In this document: positions 35,858-47,435 of the stretch, in pieces
How the letters are laid out: each line of letters opens with the position of its first letter
Numbering within the stretch: the first letter of the stretch is position 1
Assembly (NCBI GenBank): GCA_029433475.1
Contig: JAQTIE010000005.1
Span: forward strand, 1-64,000
Length of the DNA stretch: 64,000 nucleotides
Source: Neisseriaceae bacterium ESL0693
GTDB taxonomy: Bacteria; Pseudomonadota; Gammaproteobacteria; Burkholderiales; Neisseriaceae
Reading direction: 5' to 3'
Made by a program: the position numbers and the translations under genes
The notes under the pieces: model-generated
The model's input: the letters and a program-made list of their open reading frames with translations, nothing else
What the model was told of the DNA's origin: nothing
The model's database searches: none

Positions 35858-36286
35858 AAGCGCTCATTAAATAAATTGGTTCAATCATGAGTTATATCAT
35901 TATTTGACAGCCGATAGGGAAAGAAAACAGTAAATTTCCTCATGCTGGTGCAATGAGATTGCAATGGATAAAGGATTCCAGGTTTGGTAAACAGGATTTT
36001 ATATCTCATAGACATAATTAGCGAAGATGGCCTTATTCTGCCACAGCAAGACAGATCGGTATTGATGGTGCGGGTTGATGATTATTTTTGCAAATACAGT
36101 TTTTTATGCCGGATTATTGCTGTTATCAAACATCAATGGCCGGAAATTTTTGCTACTGGTACATGAATCCTGTCCCGAAAAGTTTTATCATAACCACCAG
36201 ACATTCTGATGATCTGGGCAGGCTGGTGTATTACGATTGGCAAAATCAGCAGGCCAATGGTCATTTTCACTCCGCGAGGAATCGTT
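35858..36286. other. Intergenic region between lrp and the beta-propeller gene
   Basis: About 430 bases. A plus-strand ORF beginning at ATG 36163 (MNPVPKSFIITTRHSDD) overlaps the start of the next gene by a few bases, but it has no ribosome site and no known relative; I do not call it. Confidence 0.4.
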
Positions 36287-37198
36287 GTGAATAAAAAAAG
36301 TATCTTTTTACTTGAGGTGGCGCCTACCGGCCGGATTCTTGAATTTGATCCGGATACTGGTCGGCATCGGGTGGTGATTGATCAATTGGGTTCTTATCCC
36401 GATGGTATCGCCATTGATGAAATACGGCAGCAATTGATTTATTCCACCATGGGGCGGGTTAAAGAGCCGGACTCACTGGAGTTTTTCCAGGCCGATGGCA
36501 GTATTAACTGTATTAATTTTGATGGTACGGCGCCTCGGCAGCTGGTCGGCAATGGGGTATTCGTCACCGGTAAACAGTTGGTTTATGATAGCGATGACGA
36601 CGTGGTTTACTGGTGTGATCGTGAAGGCATGCGGGTATTGCGCTATTTCATGCAGTCACAACGGCTGGAAGTGTTGGTACAGACGGGTCTTTTCCCGCGC
36701 GATGCCCGTGACTATCAACGTCATTGTGTTGGTTTTGCGCTGGATAAAACGCATAACCATTTTTACTGGACTCAGAAAGGGGCGCCTAAAAGTGGCTGCG
36801 GGCGGATTTTACGTGCCCAGTGGCAGCCTGATGATTGTCAGAATCCGGCAGCGCGCACCGATATTGTGACGGTGCTGGATCATTTACCCGAACCGATTGA
36901 TCTGGAAATTGATCAAAAACAGCAGCGCATGTACTGGACTGATCGCGGCCGTGATGAAGAGGGTGGCAACAGCCTCAATTGTGCTCGCATAACCGCCGCG
37001 GGATTGGTTGATCATCAGGTACTGGCAACGGGATTACAGGAAGGCATAGGCCTTTGTGCCGATTTTGACGCAGGCAAAATCTACCTGACCGATCTGGGCG
37101 GTCATTTATGGTTGTATGACATACAAAAAGGCGGCTCTTTGCAAAAGCTGGCTCAGTTTGGCTCTTTAACTGGCATTGCACTATTGAAGCACCATTAA
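36287..37198 (+). CDS. YWTD-type beta-propeller protein, unknown function
   Basis: A 303-residue protein with repeated YWTD/YW-like blades: VVYWCDREGMRVLRY, FYWTQKG, MYWTDRGRDEEGG and IYLTDLGGHLW, as in six-bladed propellers of the LDL-receptor B/SMP-30 type. No signal peptide, so it is probably cytosolic. I chose GTG 36287 because GAGGA lies exactly 6 bases upstream; the in-frame ATG at 36257 has none. Related sequences appear in plants and fungi as well as bacteria; a binding role is likely but the ligand is unknown. A 14-bp hairpin ends the unit. Confidence 0.75.
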   Translation: MNKKSIFLLEVAPTGRILEFDPDTGRHRVVIDQLGSYPDGIAIDEIRQQLIYSTMGRVKEPDSLEFFQADGSINCINFDGTAPRQLVGNGVFVTGKQLVYDSDDDVVYWCDREGMRVLRYFMQSQRLEVLVQTGLFPRDARDYQRHCVGFALDKTHNHFYWTQKGAPKSGCGRILRAQWQPDDCQNPAARTDIVTVLDHLPEPIDLEIDQKQQRMYWTDRGRDEEGGNSLNCARITAAGLVDHQVLATGLQEGIGLCADFDAGKIYLTDLGGHLWLYDIQKGGSLQKLAQFGSLTGIALLKHH

Positions 37199-37214
37199 AA
37201 TCAGTATGAATATT

Positions 37215-37252
37215 AAATATCCGCCATCTATGGCATGATGGCGGATATTTTG
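37215..37252 (+). terminator. Terminator between the beta-propeller gene and alr
   Basis: Perfect 14-bp stem (37215-37228 with 37237-37250) ending in TTTT. It lies only 16 bases before the alr start, overlapping the alr leader. Confidence 0.75.
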
Positions 37253-37267
37253 ATGAAGGAATTGTGT

Positions 37268-38329
37268 ATGCGTCCGTTGATTGCGTCCATACGTCTGAAT
37301 CATTTGCGTGAAAATTTTCTGACATTAAAACAAATGCATGGCGGTGGTAAAATGCTGGCAGTGGTCAAAGCCGATGCTTATGGTCATGGCGCCGTACCTT
37401 GTGCGAAAGCATTGGCTGATCTGACCGATGGCTATGCTGTAGCATGCATTGAGGAAGCGATTGAATTGCGTCAGGCTGGTCTGACTTTGCCCATTGTGTT
37501 GCTGGAAGGGGTGTTTGCAGCGGAAGAATATGCATTGGTAGATCAATATCGGCTCTGGCCAGTGGTCGGCAATGCCTGGCAATTGGCATCATTATTGGAT
37601 TTTGCCTGGCAAAAGCCGCTGACGGTATGGTTGAAAATGGATTCAGGCATGCACCGGACCGGTTTTTTCCCGCATGACTATGCTGCGGCTTTTAAGGCAC
37701 TCAGTCAGTGCCCCCAGGTAGAATCGATAGTGAAAATAACTCATTTTGCCTGTGCGGATGAGCCGGTGAATGGCATGACTGCTGATCAGCTGCACACTTT
37801 TGATCTGGCCTGTGCTGCTTTGGGTGGTGACATCAGTGTGGCCAATTCCGCCGCCATGATGGCCTATCCGCAAACGCAGCGTGGCTGGGGTCGTGCCGGT
37901 CTGGCTTTATATGGCATTTCGCCGATGGCAAAGACAGATAACCGTTTTAAACCGGTAATGAGGCTCAGTAGTCAGGTGTTTGGGGAGCGGGTATTGCCGG
38001 CAGGTGAGGCGATTGGCTATGGCGCCAGTTTTGTCACAACGCAATCCACGCGCGTGGGGCTGGTGGCCTGTGGCTATGCCGATGGCTATCCGCGCCGTGC
38101 TTCTACCGGTACCCCGATTGCGGTAGCCGGTGAGCGGACGCGGGTGCTGGGACGGGTATCGATGGATATGATGACGATTGAATTGCATGATCATCAGCAT
38201 GGCGTCGGGTCTGAGGTGGAGTTGTGGGGTGATGTGGTTAATGTGAATGAAATTGCGGCCGCAGCCGGCACCATTGCCTATGAATTACTGTGTCATGTGA
38301 AGCGCGCCCGAAAAATCTATAGAGAATAA
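37268..38329 (+). CDS. alr: Alanine racemase
   Basis: PLP enzyme that makes D-alanine for peptidoglycan. The 353-residue protein has the cofactor Lys34 in VVKADAYGHG, the N-terminal TIM barrel with LKMDSGMHRTGF, and the C-terminal domain with the catalytic Tyr in IGYGASFV and GRVSMDMM. ATG 37268 follows AAGGA at 8 bases; upstream in-frame ATGs at 37235 and 37253 are less likely because the first lies inside the preceding hairpin. Confidence 0.96.
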   Translation: MRPLIASIRLNHLRENFLTLKQMHGGGKMLAVVKADAYGHGAVPCAKALADLTDGYAVACIEEAIELRQAGLTLPIVLLEGVFAAEEYALVDQYRLWPVVGNAWQLASLLDFAWQKPLTVWLKMDSGMHRTGFFPHDYAAAFKALSQCPQVESIVKITHFACADEPVNGMTADQLHTFDLACAALGGDISVANSAAMMAYPQTQRGWGRAGLALYGISPMAKTDNRFKPVMRLSSQVFGERVLPAGEAIGYGASFVTTQSTRVGLVACGYADGYPRRASTGTPIAVAGERTRVLGRVSMDMMTIELHDHQHGVGSEVELWGDVVNVNEIAAAAGTIAYELLCHVKRARKIYRE

Positions 38330-38390
38330 TTAAATTTTTGTTATTATGACTGAGTATTTGGCAAGTCATTAAAATTGGTTTATAAATAAG

Positions 38391-39589
<1,199 letters not shown>

Positions 39590-39612
39590 TGGTCTTTTAA
39601 GGGGAGAATCAA

Positions 39613-40626
39613 ATGAAGCAAGTCACACCTGTTCATTTTTTAAAATTACTTGATTACACGCCGCAGGAAATCCGTACTTTACTGGCGCTGGCGGCCAAAC
39701 TGAAAGCCGAAAAAAAAGCAGGTAAGGAGCAGCAGCGGTTAACCGGCAAAAATATTGCCCTGATTTTTGAGAAAACCTCTACCCGTACCCGCTGTGCTTT
39801 TGAAGTGGCGGCTCATGATCAGGGTGCACATACCACTTATCTGGATTCCGGCGGCAGCCAGATCGGACATAAAGAAAGCATTAAAGACACCGCGCGGGTG
39901 TTGGGGCGCATGTATGATGCGATTGAATACCGTGGTTTTGCCCAGACCACAGTAGAGGCATTGGCGCAATATGCCGGTGTACCGGTAATTAACGGTCTGA
40001 CCAATGAATTTCATCCCACCCAGATGCTGGCTGATGCGCTTACCATGCAGGAGCATAGTCCGAAAGCATGGCATCAGATTGCCTATGCCTATGTGGGCGA
40101 TGCCCGTTATAACATGGGTAATTCATTGCTGGTGCTGGGTGCCAAACTGGGAATGGATGTGCGTATCGGTGCGCCACGTGGATTGTGGCCACAACCGGCT
40201 CTGATTGAAGAGTGCCAGGCCATCGCCAGTGAGACGGGTGCCCGCATTACCCTGACTGAAGACGCTGGCGAGGCTGTAGCCGGTGTGGATTATATCCATA
40301 CCGATGTATGGGTATCGATGGGCGAACCTAAAGAAGTCTGGGCAGAGCGTATTGCGTTATTACAGCTTTACCGGGTTGACCGGCAGTTGCTGGCGGCCAG
40401 TGGCCGGCCAGACGTGAAATTCATGCATTGTCTGCCGGCGTTTCATGATCGCGATACCTTGGTGGGCGAAGCTTTGTTTCAGCAATTCGGCCTCAACGGC
40501 ATTGAAGTCAGTGAGGAAGTATTTGAAAGCCCGGCCTCGATTGTATTTGATCAGGCAGAAAACCGCATGCACACCATTAAGGCCGTACTGGTTGCATTGT
40601 TAAATCAGCCAATAGGCCTTATTTAA
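39613..40626 (+). CDS. argF: Ornithine carbamoyltransferase
   Basis: Makes citrulline from ornithine and carbamoyl phosphate. The 337-residue protein has the carbamoyl-phosphate motif [14 protein letters not shown], the [13 protein letters not shown] segment and the ornithine-binding HCLPAFHD with catalytic Cys. A strong ribosome site (AAGGGGAG) precedes ATG 39613. argG of the same pathway lies near 59 kb. Catabolic and anabolic forms are alike in sequence; with argG in the window the anabolic role is more likely. Confidence 0.97.
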   Translation: MKQVTPVHFLKLLDYTPQEIRTLLALAAKLKAEKKAGKEQQRLTGKNIALIFEKTSTRTRCAFEVAAHDQGAHTTYLDSGGSQIGHKESIKDTARVLGRMYDAIEYRGFAQTTVEALAQYAGVPVINGLTNEFHPTQMLADALTMQEHSPKAWHQIAYAYVGDARYNMGNSLLVLGAKLGMDVRIGAPRGLWPQPALIEECQAIASETGARITLTEDAGEAVAGVDYIHTDVWVSMGEPKEVWAERIALLQLYRVDRQLLAASGRPDVKFMHCLPAFHDRDTLVGEALFQQFGLNGIEVSEEVFESPASIVFDQAENRMHTIKAVLVALLNQPIGLI

Positions 40627-40657
40627 GTATTGAATTGAATATTAACAGGAATACCCT

Positions 40658-41869
40658 ATGAATCCGCCCTCACATTTATCTTTGAGTGCTTCCAGATTTG
40701 CCTTATTGCTGGCGGCGATGGTGGCCATTATGCCGTTTTCCACCGATATTTATTTGTCGGCAGTACCGGAAATGGCCAAGTCATTGAATGCCAACATTCA
40801 TATGGTTGAAAAAAGTCTGGCCAGTTTTATGTTCGGCGTGGCGATTGGCCAGCTGATGGGTGGTGCTATTTCCGACATTAAAGGCCGTAAAATCATGGCC
40901 ATGATTGGTCTGGGAGTCTATCTCTTGGCTACTTTAGGGCTGTTGTTTGTGCAAACTGCCGAACAATTGTTGTTTTTCCGCTGGATTCAGGCCATTGGCG
41001 GCGGCATGATGACGGTGACGGTCGGGGCGGTGGTACGCGATTTCTTTCAGGGGCGCGAAGCGGCCAAAATGTTTGCCACCATAGGCATCATTACCCTGGG
41101 GGCGCCACTGGCCGCACCGATGCTGGGTGCCATGTTGCAAAGTCTGGGCAACTGGCGCATCATTTTTGTGTTTTTAACGTTGTATGCTTTGGTGGTGATT
41201 GTGCTGGTATGGTATTTTCTGCCGCGCAGTCAGATACAGAAACAACCTTTGGACTGGCGTATTTTTAAAACCATTGGTCATAACTTTGTGATGGTGTTCA
41301 GCCAGCGCGAGGCTCTGGGCTTCATGTTTTTTCAGATTGCCAGTTTCTCATCCATGTTTGTGTTTTTGACCGAATCGACTTTTATTTACCGTAATTTGTA
41401 TGGTCTGAATGCCCATCAGTATGCCTGGGCATTTGGTGCCAATATCATTACCATGATGTTGTTTAACCGGATTACCGCTTACCGTTTGCGTACCACCGCA
41501 CCGCAGAATATTCTGATCAGTGGTATTGTGATTCAATTGATCAGTAATGTGTTATTGGTTATGCTGGTGTGGAGTATGCAGCAACTGCCTTTTGCATTGT
41601 TGCTGGTGCTGATCATGTTCTCGGTGGGTTCGCAAGGGCTGATCGGTTCCAATACTCAGGCGTGTTTTATGGGGTATTTTCATAAGGTCAGCGGCAGTGC
41701 CAATGCGGTGCTCGGCACCACCCAGTTTCTGGTGGCCGCGCTGGCGGGCTGGCTGACAACAGAATTACATAACGGCACGGCTCACGTCATGCCCAGCATG
41801 ATGCTGGCGGCTACTTGCTGTGGTGTTGTTTTATTATGGTTGTTTTCACGTCAGGCATGGCAAAAATAG
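40658..41869 (+). CDS. Bcr/CflA-type multidrug efflux MFS transporter
   Basis: A 403-residue inner-membrane carrier with 12 predicted helices. The start FALLLAAMVAIMPFSTDIYL-type sequence with STDIYLSAVPEMA and the motif GGAISDIKGRKIMAMIG are typical of the Bcr/CflA drug-resistance branch. A terminator follows immediately. Substrate unknown; bicyclomycin or chloramphenicol-like export is the family's known activity. Confidence 0.88.
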   Translation: MNPPSHLSLSASRFALLLAAMVAIMPFSTDIYLSAVPEMAKSLNANIHMVEKSLASFMFGVAIGQLMGGAISDIKGRKIMAMIGLGVYLLATLGLLFVQTAEQLLFFRWIQAIGGGMMTVTVGAVVRDFFQGREAAKMFATIGIITLGAPLAAPMLGAMLQSLGNWRIIFVFLTLYALVVIVLVWYFLPRSQIQKQPLDWRIFKTIGHNFVMVFSQREALGFMFFQIASFSSMFVFLTESTFIYRNLYGLNAHQYAWAFGANIITMMLFNRITAYRLRTTAPQNILISGIVIQLISNVLLVMLVWSMQQLPFALLLVLIMFSVGSQGLIGSNTQACFMGYFHKVSGSANAVLGTTQFLVAALAGWLTTELHNGTAHVMPSMMLAATCCGVVLLWLFSRQAWQK

Positions 41870-41880
41870 CCGATCGGGCA

Positions 41881-41908
41881 AAGCAGCCATTGCGTGGCTG
41901 CTTTTTTA
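41881..41908 (+). terminator. Terminator after the Bcr/CflA carrier
   Basis: AAGCAGCCA (41881-41889), TTGCG loop, TGGCTGCTT (41895-41903), then TTTTT. Confidence 0.9.
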
Positions 41909-41938
41909 TGATTTTAAGAACAGAAAACAGAAATCAAT

Positions 41939-43018
41939 ATGCAAGATAATGAAAAGCTGAAACCTCATCGTGATGCCATCGATCAGATTGATGCCACGAT
42001 ACTGGATTTATTGAATCAGCGTGCGGTTCATGCCCGTACTATCGGGGAATTAAAGGGAAGTGGTGCTGTTTATCGTCCGGAACGCGAAATAGCCGTACTA
42101 CAACGAATCCGGTCGTTAAATCAGGGGCCTTTATCGGATGAAGCGGTGATGCGGTTGTTTCGGGAGGTGATGAGTGCCTGTCTGGCGCTGGAGCGCCCGT
42201 TAAATATTGCTTATCTTGGCCCCAAAGGCACCTTTACTGAACAGGCAGCGATCAAACATTTCGGCCATGCCGCCTGTTTGCAGCCGTGTGCCACCATTGA
42301 TGAATGTTTCCGGCTGGTAGAAGCGCGTCAGGCCGATTATGTGGTGGCACCGGTAGAGAATTCTACCGAAGGCTCGGTGGGGCGCAGTCTGGATTTATTA
42401 TTGAAAACGCCGCTCAACGCTTGTGCTGAGGTCTCTTTACCAATTCATCATAATCTGTTAAGCAGGCAGCAGGATAAGGGTGCCATCACCAAAGTGTATG
42501 CCCATGCGCAAGCACTGGCACAATGTCAGCAATGGCTGCATCAGCATCTGCCGGCCAATGTACATTATATTTCGGTGGCCAGTAATGCCAAGGCGGCGGC
42601 TATGGCGGCTGAAGAGGTGAATAGTGCGGCCATAGCGTCCATCGTCGCCGCAGAACATTATCAGTTACCTGTGCTGGCCAGCCATATTGAAGATGAACCA
42701 AATAATACCACCCGTTTTCTGATTCTGGGACACAATCAACCCGGTGCCAGTGGACGTGATAAAACCTCGCTGATTGTATCAACCCCGAATAAAGCCGGTG
42801 CTGTGCATCATTTACTGGGGGCGTTTGCGCGGCATGGCATTTCCATGACCAAGCTGGAAAGCCGACCCAGCCATGGCGGATTATGGGAATATGTGTTTTT
42901 TATCGATATTGAAGGACATCAGCAAGATCAGCCGGTACAAACTGCTCTGGCTGAGATCATGGCAACTACGTTGTTTTTGAAAGTGATCGGTTCTTATCCG
43001 CGCAGCTTATCAATCTGA
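41939..43018 (+). CDS. pheA: Bifunctional chorismate mutase/prephenate dehydratase
   Basis: Two reactions to phenylpyruvate. The 359-residue protein has an AroQ-type mutase domain (residues 1-95: IDQIDATILDLLNQR), a prephenate dehydratase domain (about 100-275: AYLGPKGTFTEQA, NSTEGSVGRSLD, NNTTRFLILG) and an ACT domain (about 285-355) with the phenylalanine-binding ESRPS. It begins 35 bases after the carrier's terminator, so it has its own promoter. With tyrA and trpE it splits chorismate use in this window. Confidence 0.97.
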   Translation: MQDNEKLKPHRDAIDQIDATILDLLNQRAVHARTIGELKGSGAVYRPEREIAVLQRIRSLNQGPLSDEAVMRLFREVMSACLALERPLNIAYLGPKGTFTEQAAIKHFGHAACLQPCATIDECFRLVEARQADYVVAPVENSTEGSVGRSLDLLLKTPLNACAEVSLPIHHNLLSRQQDKGAITKVYAHAQALAQCQQWLHQHLPANVHYISVASNAKAAAMAAEEVNSAAIASIVAAEHYQLPVLASHIEDEPNNTTRFLILGHNQPGASGRDKTSLIVSTPNKAGAVHHLLGAFARHGISMTKLESRPSHGGLWEYVFFIDIEGHQQDQPVQTALAEIMATTLFLKVIGSYPRSLSI

Positions 43019-43144
43019 TCTGTTGATACCGGTGAATGCCATATCAATGCATCATACTCAGGGGCTTTCAGGATGCTTTATCCGAAAAATCCTGATATTT
43101 ACCGATGATGGCTATTTATCGGGGACAAAATCAAAGAGACAAAA

Positions 43145-43759
43145 ATGAAAAATATTGTTGTGTACTGTGGTTCTAATCTGGGGCAGAACAAAGCCTATTT
43201 TGATGCCGCTCAGACATTGGGGCGGCAGTTGGCCGAATCTGGTTATCGGCTGGTGTATGGCGGCGGCAGAATCGGCCTGATGGGCGCAGTGGCCGATGCC
43301 TGTCTGGCAGCCGGTGGCGAAGTGATCGGCGTGATTCCCACCTTTTTGAAAGCAAAGGAAATGGGGCATCCCGGTCTGACCCGAATGATTGAAACTGCGA
43401 CCATGAGTGAACGTAAGGCGGCCATGATTGAATTGGCCAGCGGTTTTATTGCCTTACCGGGCGGTCTGGGTACTTATGAGGAATTATTTGAAGTTTTGTC
43501 TGCGGCACAATTGAAATTACATCCGCATCCGGTAGGGATTCTGAATGTGGCCGGTTTTTTTGACCCCTTGTTACAGATGTTGCAAAATACCGCAGAGCAG
43601 GGCTTTATGCCAAAGCAAAATATGGATTTACTCTGTACTGCCGCGACCGTGCCGGCATTATTGGCCGCTATGGCGCACTGGCAGCCAGAAGATGCGGTTA
43701 AATGGATTAAACCCGACTGGGTCACACAGACAACCGATATACACCTCAAGGAACCTTAA
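43145..43759 (+). CDS. LOG family protein (TIGR00730)
   Basis: A 204-residue Rossmann-fold protein of the LOG (lonely guy) family, phosphoribohydrolases acting on nucleotide 5'-monophosphates. The signature PGGLGTYEELFE and the upstream ERKAAMIELASGFIALPGG are intact, with GGGRIGLMGAVADA near residue 40. Physiological substrate in bacteria is uncertain. Its stop shares one base with the ubiJ start (TAATG), so the two are co-translated. Confidence 0.92.
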   Translation: MKNIVVYCGSNLGQNKAYFDAAQTLGRQLAESGYRLVYGGGRIGLMGAVADACLAAGGEVIGVIPTFLKAKEMGHPGLTRMIETATMSERKAAMIELASGFIALPGGLGTYEELFEVLSAAQLKLHPHPVGILNVAGFFDPLLQMLQNTAEQGFMPKQNMDLLCTAATVPALLAAMAHWQPEDAVKWIKPDWVTQTTDIHLKEP

Positions 43760-44334
43760 TGTTAACCTTAGCCCTACTGAATCATCTGATTGCACAAAAT
43801 GTGGAAGCACAGGCGCAATGGCAGCAGCATCAGGGTCGTGTGCTGACATGGACACTGCCGCTGACTACCTTGCATGGTCGCATTGATGCGCAAGGTTTCT
43901 GGCAGCCGGAAGCGGCTGAGGCGGATGTGGTGGTAATCATTCCTGCCGCTGCCTTAACCAAAATGGTCAGCGGTCAGACAGTAGGTGTAGGAGATGTAGT
44001 GTTAGAGGGTGATCGTTCACTGGGAATGGCGGTATTGCCGTTATTACAGCAATTACGCTATGACTGGCGTGATGATCTGGCGCGGTTGTTGGGTGACATG
44101 GCTGGCGGTGCGGTGGCTGGCCAGATCGATCAATGGGTTACCGGCATCAAAAGCAGTAAAGACAATATTATGGCGCAAATCAGGGATTATGCCCAAGAAC
44201 ACGACTCGGCCATACTGGGGCGTCAGACCTTTAGCCATTTTAGCCGGCAGGTTGCCTGTTTGCGCGATGATGAGGCCAGACTCAGTGAACGCCTCAAACG
44301 TCTGCAACAACGATTAAATAATAAGCCAGAATAA
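43759..44334 (+). CDS. ubiJ: UbiJ-like ubiquinone biosynthesis accessory factor (SCP2 domain)
   Basis: A 191-residue protein of the UbiJ (YigP) family that binds ubiquinone precursors with UbiK in the Ubi complex. The N-terminal SCP2-like domain (about 1-110; includes LVLEGDRSLGMAVLPLLQQL-type sequence) is followed by a C-terminal helical part with DLARLLGDMAGG and a final coiled coil (LSERLKRLQQRLN). It is translationally coupled to the LOG gene. Usual ubiE/ubiB neighbours are absent here. Confidence 0.82.
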   Translation: MLTLALLNHLIAQNVEAQAQWQQHQGRVLTWTLPLTTLHGRIDAQGFWQPEAAEADVVVIIPAAALTKMVSGQTVGVGDVVLEGDRSLGMAVLPLLQQLRYDWRDDLARLLGDMAGGAVAGQIDQWVTGIKSSKDNIMAQIRDYAQEHDSAILGRQTFSHFSRQVACLRDDEARLSERLKRLQQRLNNKPE

Positions 44335-44494
44335 CCTTGCCTGTCTGACAGGCTTGAGCGAATTTAGCTTTATCAGGGCGCAATCACCGGTTTGGCACCT
44401 TTGATCATGTTTATCTGTTGTTGTCAGGCAATGCGTTTCAGATAGCTCTGTTATAATTTCACCGATTATTTCTTAATTAAGCGATACCCTCATC

Positions 44495-46564
44495 ATGACA
44501 AAACAACGTAGAATCCTTGTTACTTCCGCTTTACCTTATGCCAATGGTCAGATTCATCTGGGTCACATGGTGGAGCATATTCAGACTGATATCTGGGTGC
44601 GGTTTCAAAAAGCCCGCGGCCATGAATGTTACTATGTCTGTGCCGATGATACCCACGGCACGCCAGTGATGCTGGCAGCACAAAAGCAAGGATTAACGCC
44701 TGAAGCGATGATTGTCCAGGTACGGGAAAATCATCTGGCGGATTTCAGTGGTTTCGGTATCGGCTATGATAATTATTACAGTACCCATTCGCCGGAAAAC
44801 CAGCAATTATCCCACAGCATTTATCGGGCACTGAAAGCCAATGATAAAATTGCCTGTCGCACCATTGAACAATTATTTGATCCGGAAAAGAATATGTTTT
44901 TACCGGATCGGTTTGTCAAAGGTGAGTGTCCAAAATGCCATACCCATGATCAGTATGGCGATAATTGTGAAGTATGCGGCGCTACCTACAGTCCGACCGA
45001 ACTGATCAATCCGTATTCTGCTGTGTCAGGTGCCACGCCGGTATTAAAACAGTCAGAACACTATTTTTTCAAACTGGGTGATTGCGCTGATTTTCTGAAA
45101 CAGTGGACAGCGGGTGAAAGTAAGCTGGCCAATGGCCATATTCAGCCGCATTTGCAACCGCAGGCTCTGAATAAAATGAATGAATGGCTGAAAGACGACC
45201 AGCTCAGTGACTGGGACATCAGCCGTGATGCGCCATACTTTGGCTTTGAAATTCCGGATGCGCCCAATAAATATTTTTACGTCTGGCTGGATGCGCCGAT
45301 TGGCTATATGGCTTCATTCAAAAATCTGTGCAGCCGTCTGGATATGAATTTTGAAGAATGGTTTGCGCCAGACACCGAAACAGAAATGTATCATTTCATT
45401 GGTAAAGACATTTTGTATTTTCATGCATTATTCTGGCCGGCCACATTAAAGTTTGCCAACCTGCGCGAGCCTACCGGCGTGTTTGCCCATGGTTTCCTGA
45501 CAGTAGATGGCCAGAAAATGTCCAAGTCACGCGGTACATTCATTACCGCCCGTTCTTATCTGGACGGCGGCCTGAATCCGGAATGGATGCGCTATTATCT
45601 GGCCGCAAAATTAAACAGTAAAATTGAAGACTTGGATTTGAATCTGAATGATTTTATTGCACGGGTCAATAGTGATCTGGTGGGTAAATACATTAATATC
45701 GCTGCCCGCGCGGCCGGATTTATTCATAAACGTTTTGATGGCCGCTTGTTAAGTGTATCAGACAGTGCGCTCTTAACACAGCTACAGGCACAAAGTGAAG
45801 CCATTGCCCTGAATTATGAAGCACGTGAATATGGGCGCGCGTTACGCGATATCATGGCGCTGGCCGATGCAGTGAATGAATATGTTGATGCCAATAAACC
45901 GTGGGAACTGGCCAAAGAGCCGCAAGAAGCAGATCGCCTGCATCAGGTGTGCAGTGAATTGATCAATGCTTTCCGTATTCTGACCGTTTATTTGTCTCCG
46001 GTATTACCACAACTGGCGCTACAGGTTGCTGAATTTCTGAATATTGCTCCGTTGATGTGGTCAGACAGCACTTTAGTGCTGCCAGAAGGGCATGTAATTA
46101 AGCCTTATCACCATTTAATGCAACGGATTGAACCCAAACAGGTAGAAGCACTGGTGGCCGCCAATAAGCAAAGTATGGCTGCTTCTGCACCGGAACCTGT
46201 GGCTGCGACTGCGCTGACTTATGAACCGGTGGCCACTGAGGCATCGTTTGATGACTTTATGAAAATCGATATGCGAGTGGCCAGGGTGCTGACGTGTGAA
46301 AAAGTTGAAGGCAGTAAAAAACTGCTTAAATTCACGGTAGATCTGGGATTTGAAGAACGGACTATTTTTTCTGGCATTGCGGCCAGTTATCCTGAACCGG
46401 ATAAACTGGTTGGGCGCATGGTGATTGCAGTGGTGAATTTTGCTCCGCGTAAAATGGCTAAATTCGGTTTGTCCGAAGGCATGATTATGTCTGCGGCTGG
46501 TGCAGATCAGTTGTTTCTGTTGGACGTAGACAGTGGGGCTCAGCCAGGCATGAAAGTAGGTTAA
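44495..46564 (+). CDS. metG: Methionyl-tRNA synthetase
   Basis: Charges tRNA-Met. The 689-residue class I enzyme has the HIGH-like motif [13 protein letters not shown] near the start, a zinc knuckle ([17 protein letters not shown]), the KMSKS loop in [11 protein letters not shown], an anticodon-binding helical domain, a Pro/Ala-rich linker and a C-terminal tRNA-binding domain (about 580-689: [14 protein letters not shown]). Length is as in E. coli. A terminator follows 16 bases after the stop. Confidence 0.98.
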   Translation: MTKQRRILVTSALPYANGQIHLGHMVEHIQTDIWVRFQKARGHECYYVCADDTHGTPVMLAAQKQGLTPEAMIVQVRENHLADFSGFGIGYDNYYSTHSPENQQLSHSIYRALKANDKIACRTIEQLFDPEKNMFLPDRFVKGECPKCHTHDQYGDNCEVCGATYSPTELINPYSAVSGATPVLKQSEHYFFKLGDCADFLKQWTAGESKLANGHIQPHLQPQALNKMNEWLKDDQLSDWDISRDAPYFGFEIPDAPNKYFYVWLDAPIGYMASFKNLCSRLDMNFEEWFAPDTETEMYHFIGKDILYFHALFWPATLKFANLREPTGVFAHGFLTVDGQKMSKSRGTFITARSYLDGGLNPEWMRYYLAAKLNSKIEDLDLNLNDFIARVNSDLVGKYINIAARAAGFIHKRFDGRLLSVSDSALLTQLQAQSEAIALNYEAREYGRALRDIMALADAVNEYVDANKPWELAKEPQEADRLHQVCSELINAFRILTVYLSPVLPQLALQVAEFLNIAPLMWSDSTLVLPEGHVIKPYHHLMQRIEPKQVEALVAANKQSMAASAPEPVAATALTYEPVATEASFDDFMKIDMRVARVLTCEKVEGSKKLLKFTVDLGFEERTIFSGIAASYPEPDKLVGRMVIAVVNFAPRKMAKFGLSEGMIMSAAGADQLFLLDVDSGAQPGMKVG

Positions 46565-46577
46565 ATTGCCATGGATT

Positions 46578-46606
46578 AAAAACAGGCCATTTGGCCTGTT
46601 TTTTGT
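46578..46606 (+). terminator. metG terminator
   Basis: AACAGGCCA (46581-46589), TT, TGGCCTGTT (46592-46600), then TTTT. Confidence 0.9.
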
Positions 46607-46650
46607 GACCGGTATTTGGCCAGTATCTGAATGAATGGGGCAGACCCATT

Positions 46651-46682
46651 AAAAATAAAAAACCCTGCCAGAGGCAGGGCTT
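46651..46682 (-). terminator. rmpM terminator
   Basis: On the minus strand the stem CCCTGCC/GGCAGGG (46663-46669 with 46673-46679) is followed by TTTTTTATTTTT. Confidence 0.9.
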
Positions 46683-46706
46683 TGAATACAGCACAATGAT
46701 TATTGA

Positions 46707-47435
46707 TTATCGTGCTACTTGTTTAACTACCTGAGTGCGGATTTTAACATCTACACGACGGTCAGGAGCGATACAGTCGATCAGCTCAAGACGTTTTTTG
46801 GCAGCAGATACTTTTTTACCCAGTTTGGCTACTTCAGCCTGACAGGTTTCAGTCATTCTGGCCTGAGATTTACCGTAGCCAGCAGAAGAAATCTTGTCAG
46901 CAGGAACGCCTCTGTTTACCAGATAGTCAGCAACAGTGCTGGCACGACGTTCAGATAAAGTCTGGTTGTAAGCATCAGAACCTTTAAAGTCGGTGAAGCC
47001 TTCTACGCGAACAGCCTGTACATTGCTGTCAGACAGACGGGTAGCCAATTGATTCAAAGTGTCAGCTGCTTCAGGACGCAGGTTGTATTTATCGAAACCG
47101 AACAAGAAGTTGGCAGATAAAGAAACGGTTTCGTCAACAAACTTAGGTGCTTCCTGTTTGACAATAACAGGGTGGCCACAGTTGTTGCCCAAAGTAGGAT
47201 CTTTATCTTCGTTAAAGCGGTTTTTAACGCATTCAGGTGTGCCATCCGGACCGGTACCACGGGTAACAACCACTTCACCAGTACCAGTAGTCGGTGCTGA
47301 GCTGGTGGTATAACCATTGTAAGAACCAGCAGGCTCACCAGTCCAGTTAGCAGACGGTACAACACCATCGGCAAAAGCGGCAGTTGAAGCAGCCATAGCA
47401 ACAATCAATGCGCTCAATTTTAGCTGTTTGGTCAT
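46707..47435 (-). CDS. rmpM: RmpM-like OmpA-family outer-membrane-associated protein
   Basis: A 242-residue periplasmic protein closely like neisserial RmpM (class 4 protein), which binds peptidoglycan and stabilises porins. Signal peptide begins [10 protein letters not shown]; after a short Gly/Thr/Ser-rich linker with two Cys comes the OmpA_C domain (about 100-242) with [24 protein letters not shown] and [16 protein letters not shown] Cys pair in the C-terminal part (ETCQAEV, LIDCIAP) matches RmpM. There is no beta-barrel. A strong sigma70 promoter lies at 47559-47587. Confidence 0.95.
   Translation of the reverse strand: MTKQLKLSALIVAMAASTAAFADGVVPSANWTGEPAGSYNGYTTSSAPTTGTGEVVVTRGTGPDGTPECVKNRFNEDKDPTLGNNCGHPVIVKQEAPKFVDETVSLSANFLFGFDKYNLRPEAADTLNQLATRLSDSNVQAVRVEGFTDFKGSDAYNQTLSERRASTVADYLVNRGVPADKISSAGYGKSQARMTETCQAEVAKLGKKVSAAKKRLELIDCIAPDRRVDVKIRTQVVKQVAR

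Noticed and set aside
36163-36294. Small ORF ending just inside the propeller gene
   Set aside because: No ribosome site and no similarity; overlap with the well-supported GTG start of the next gene is probably chance.
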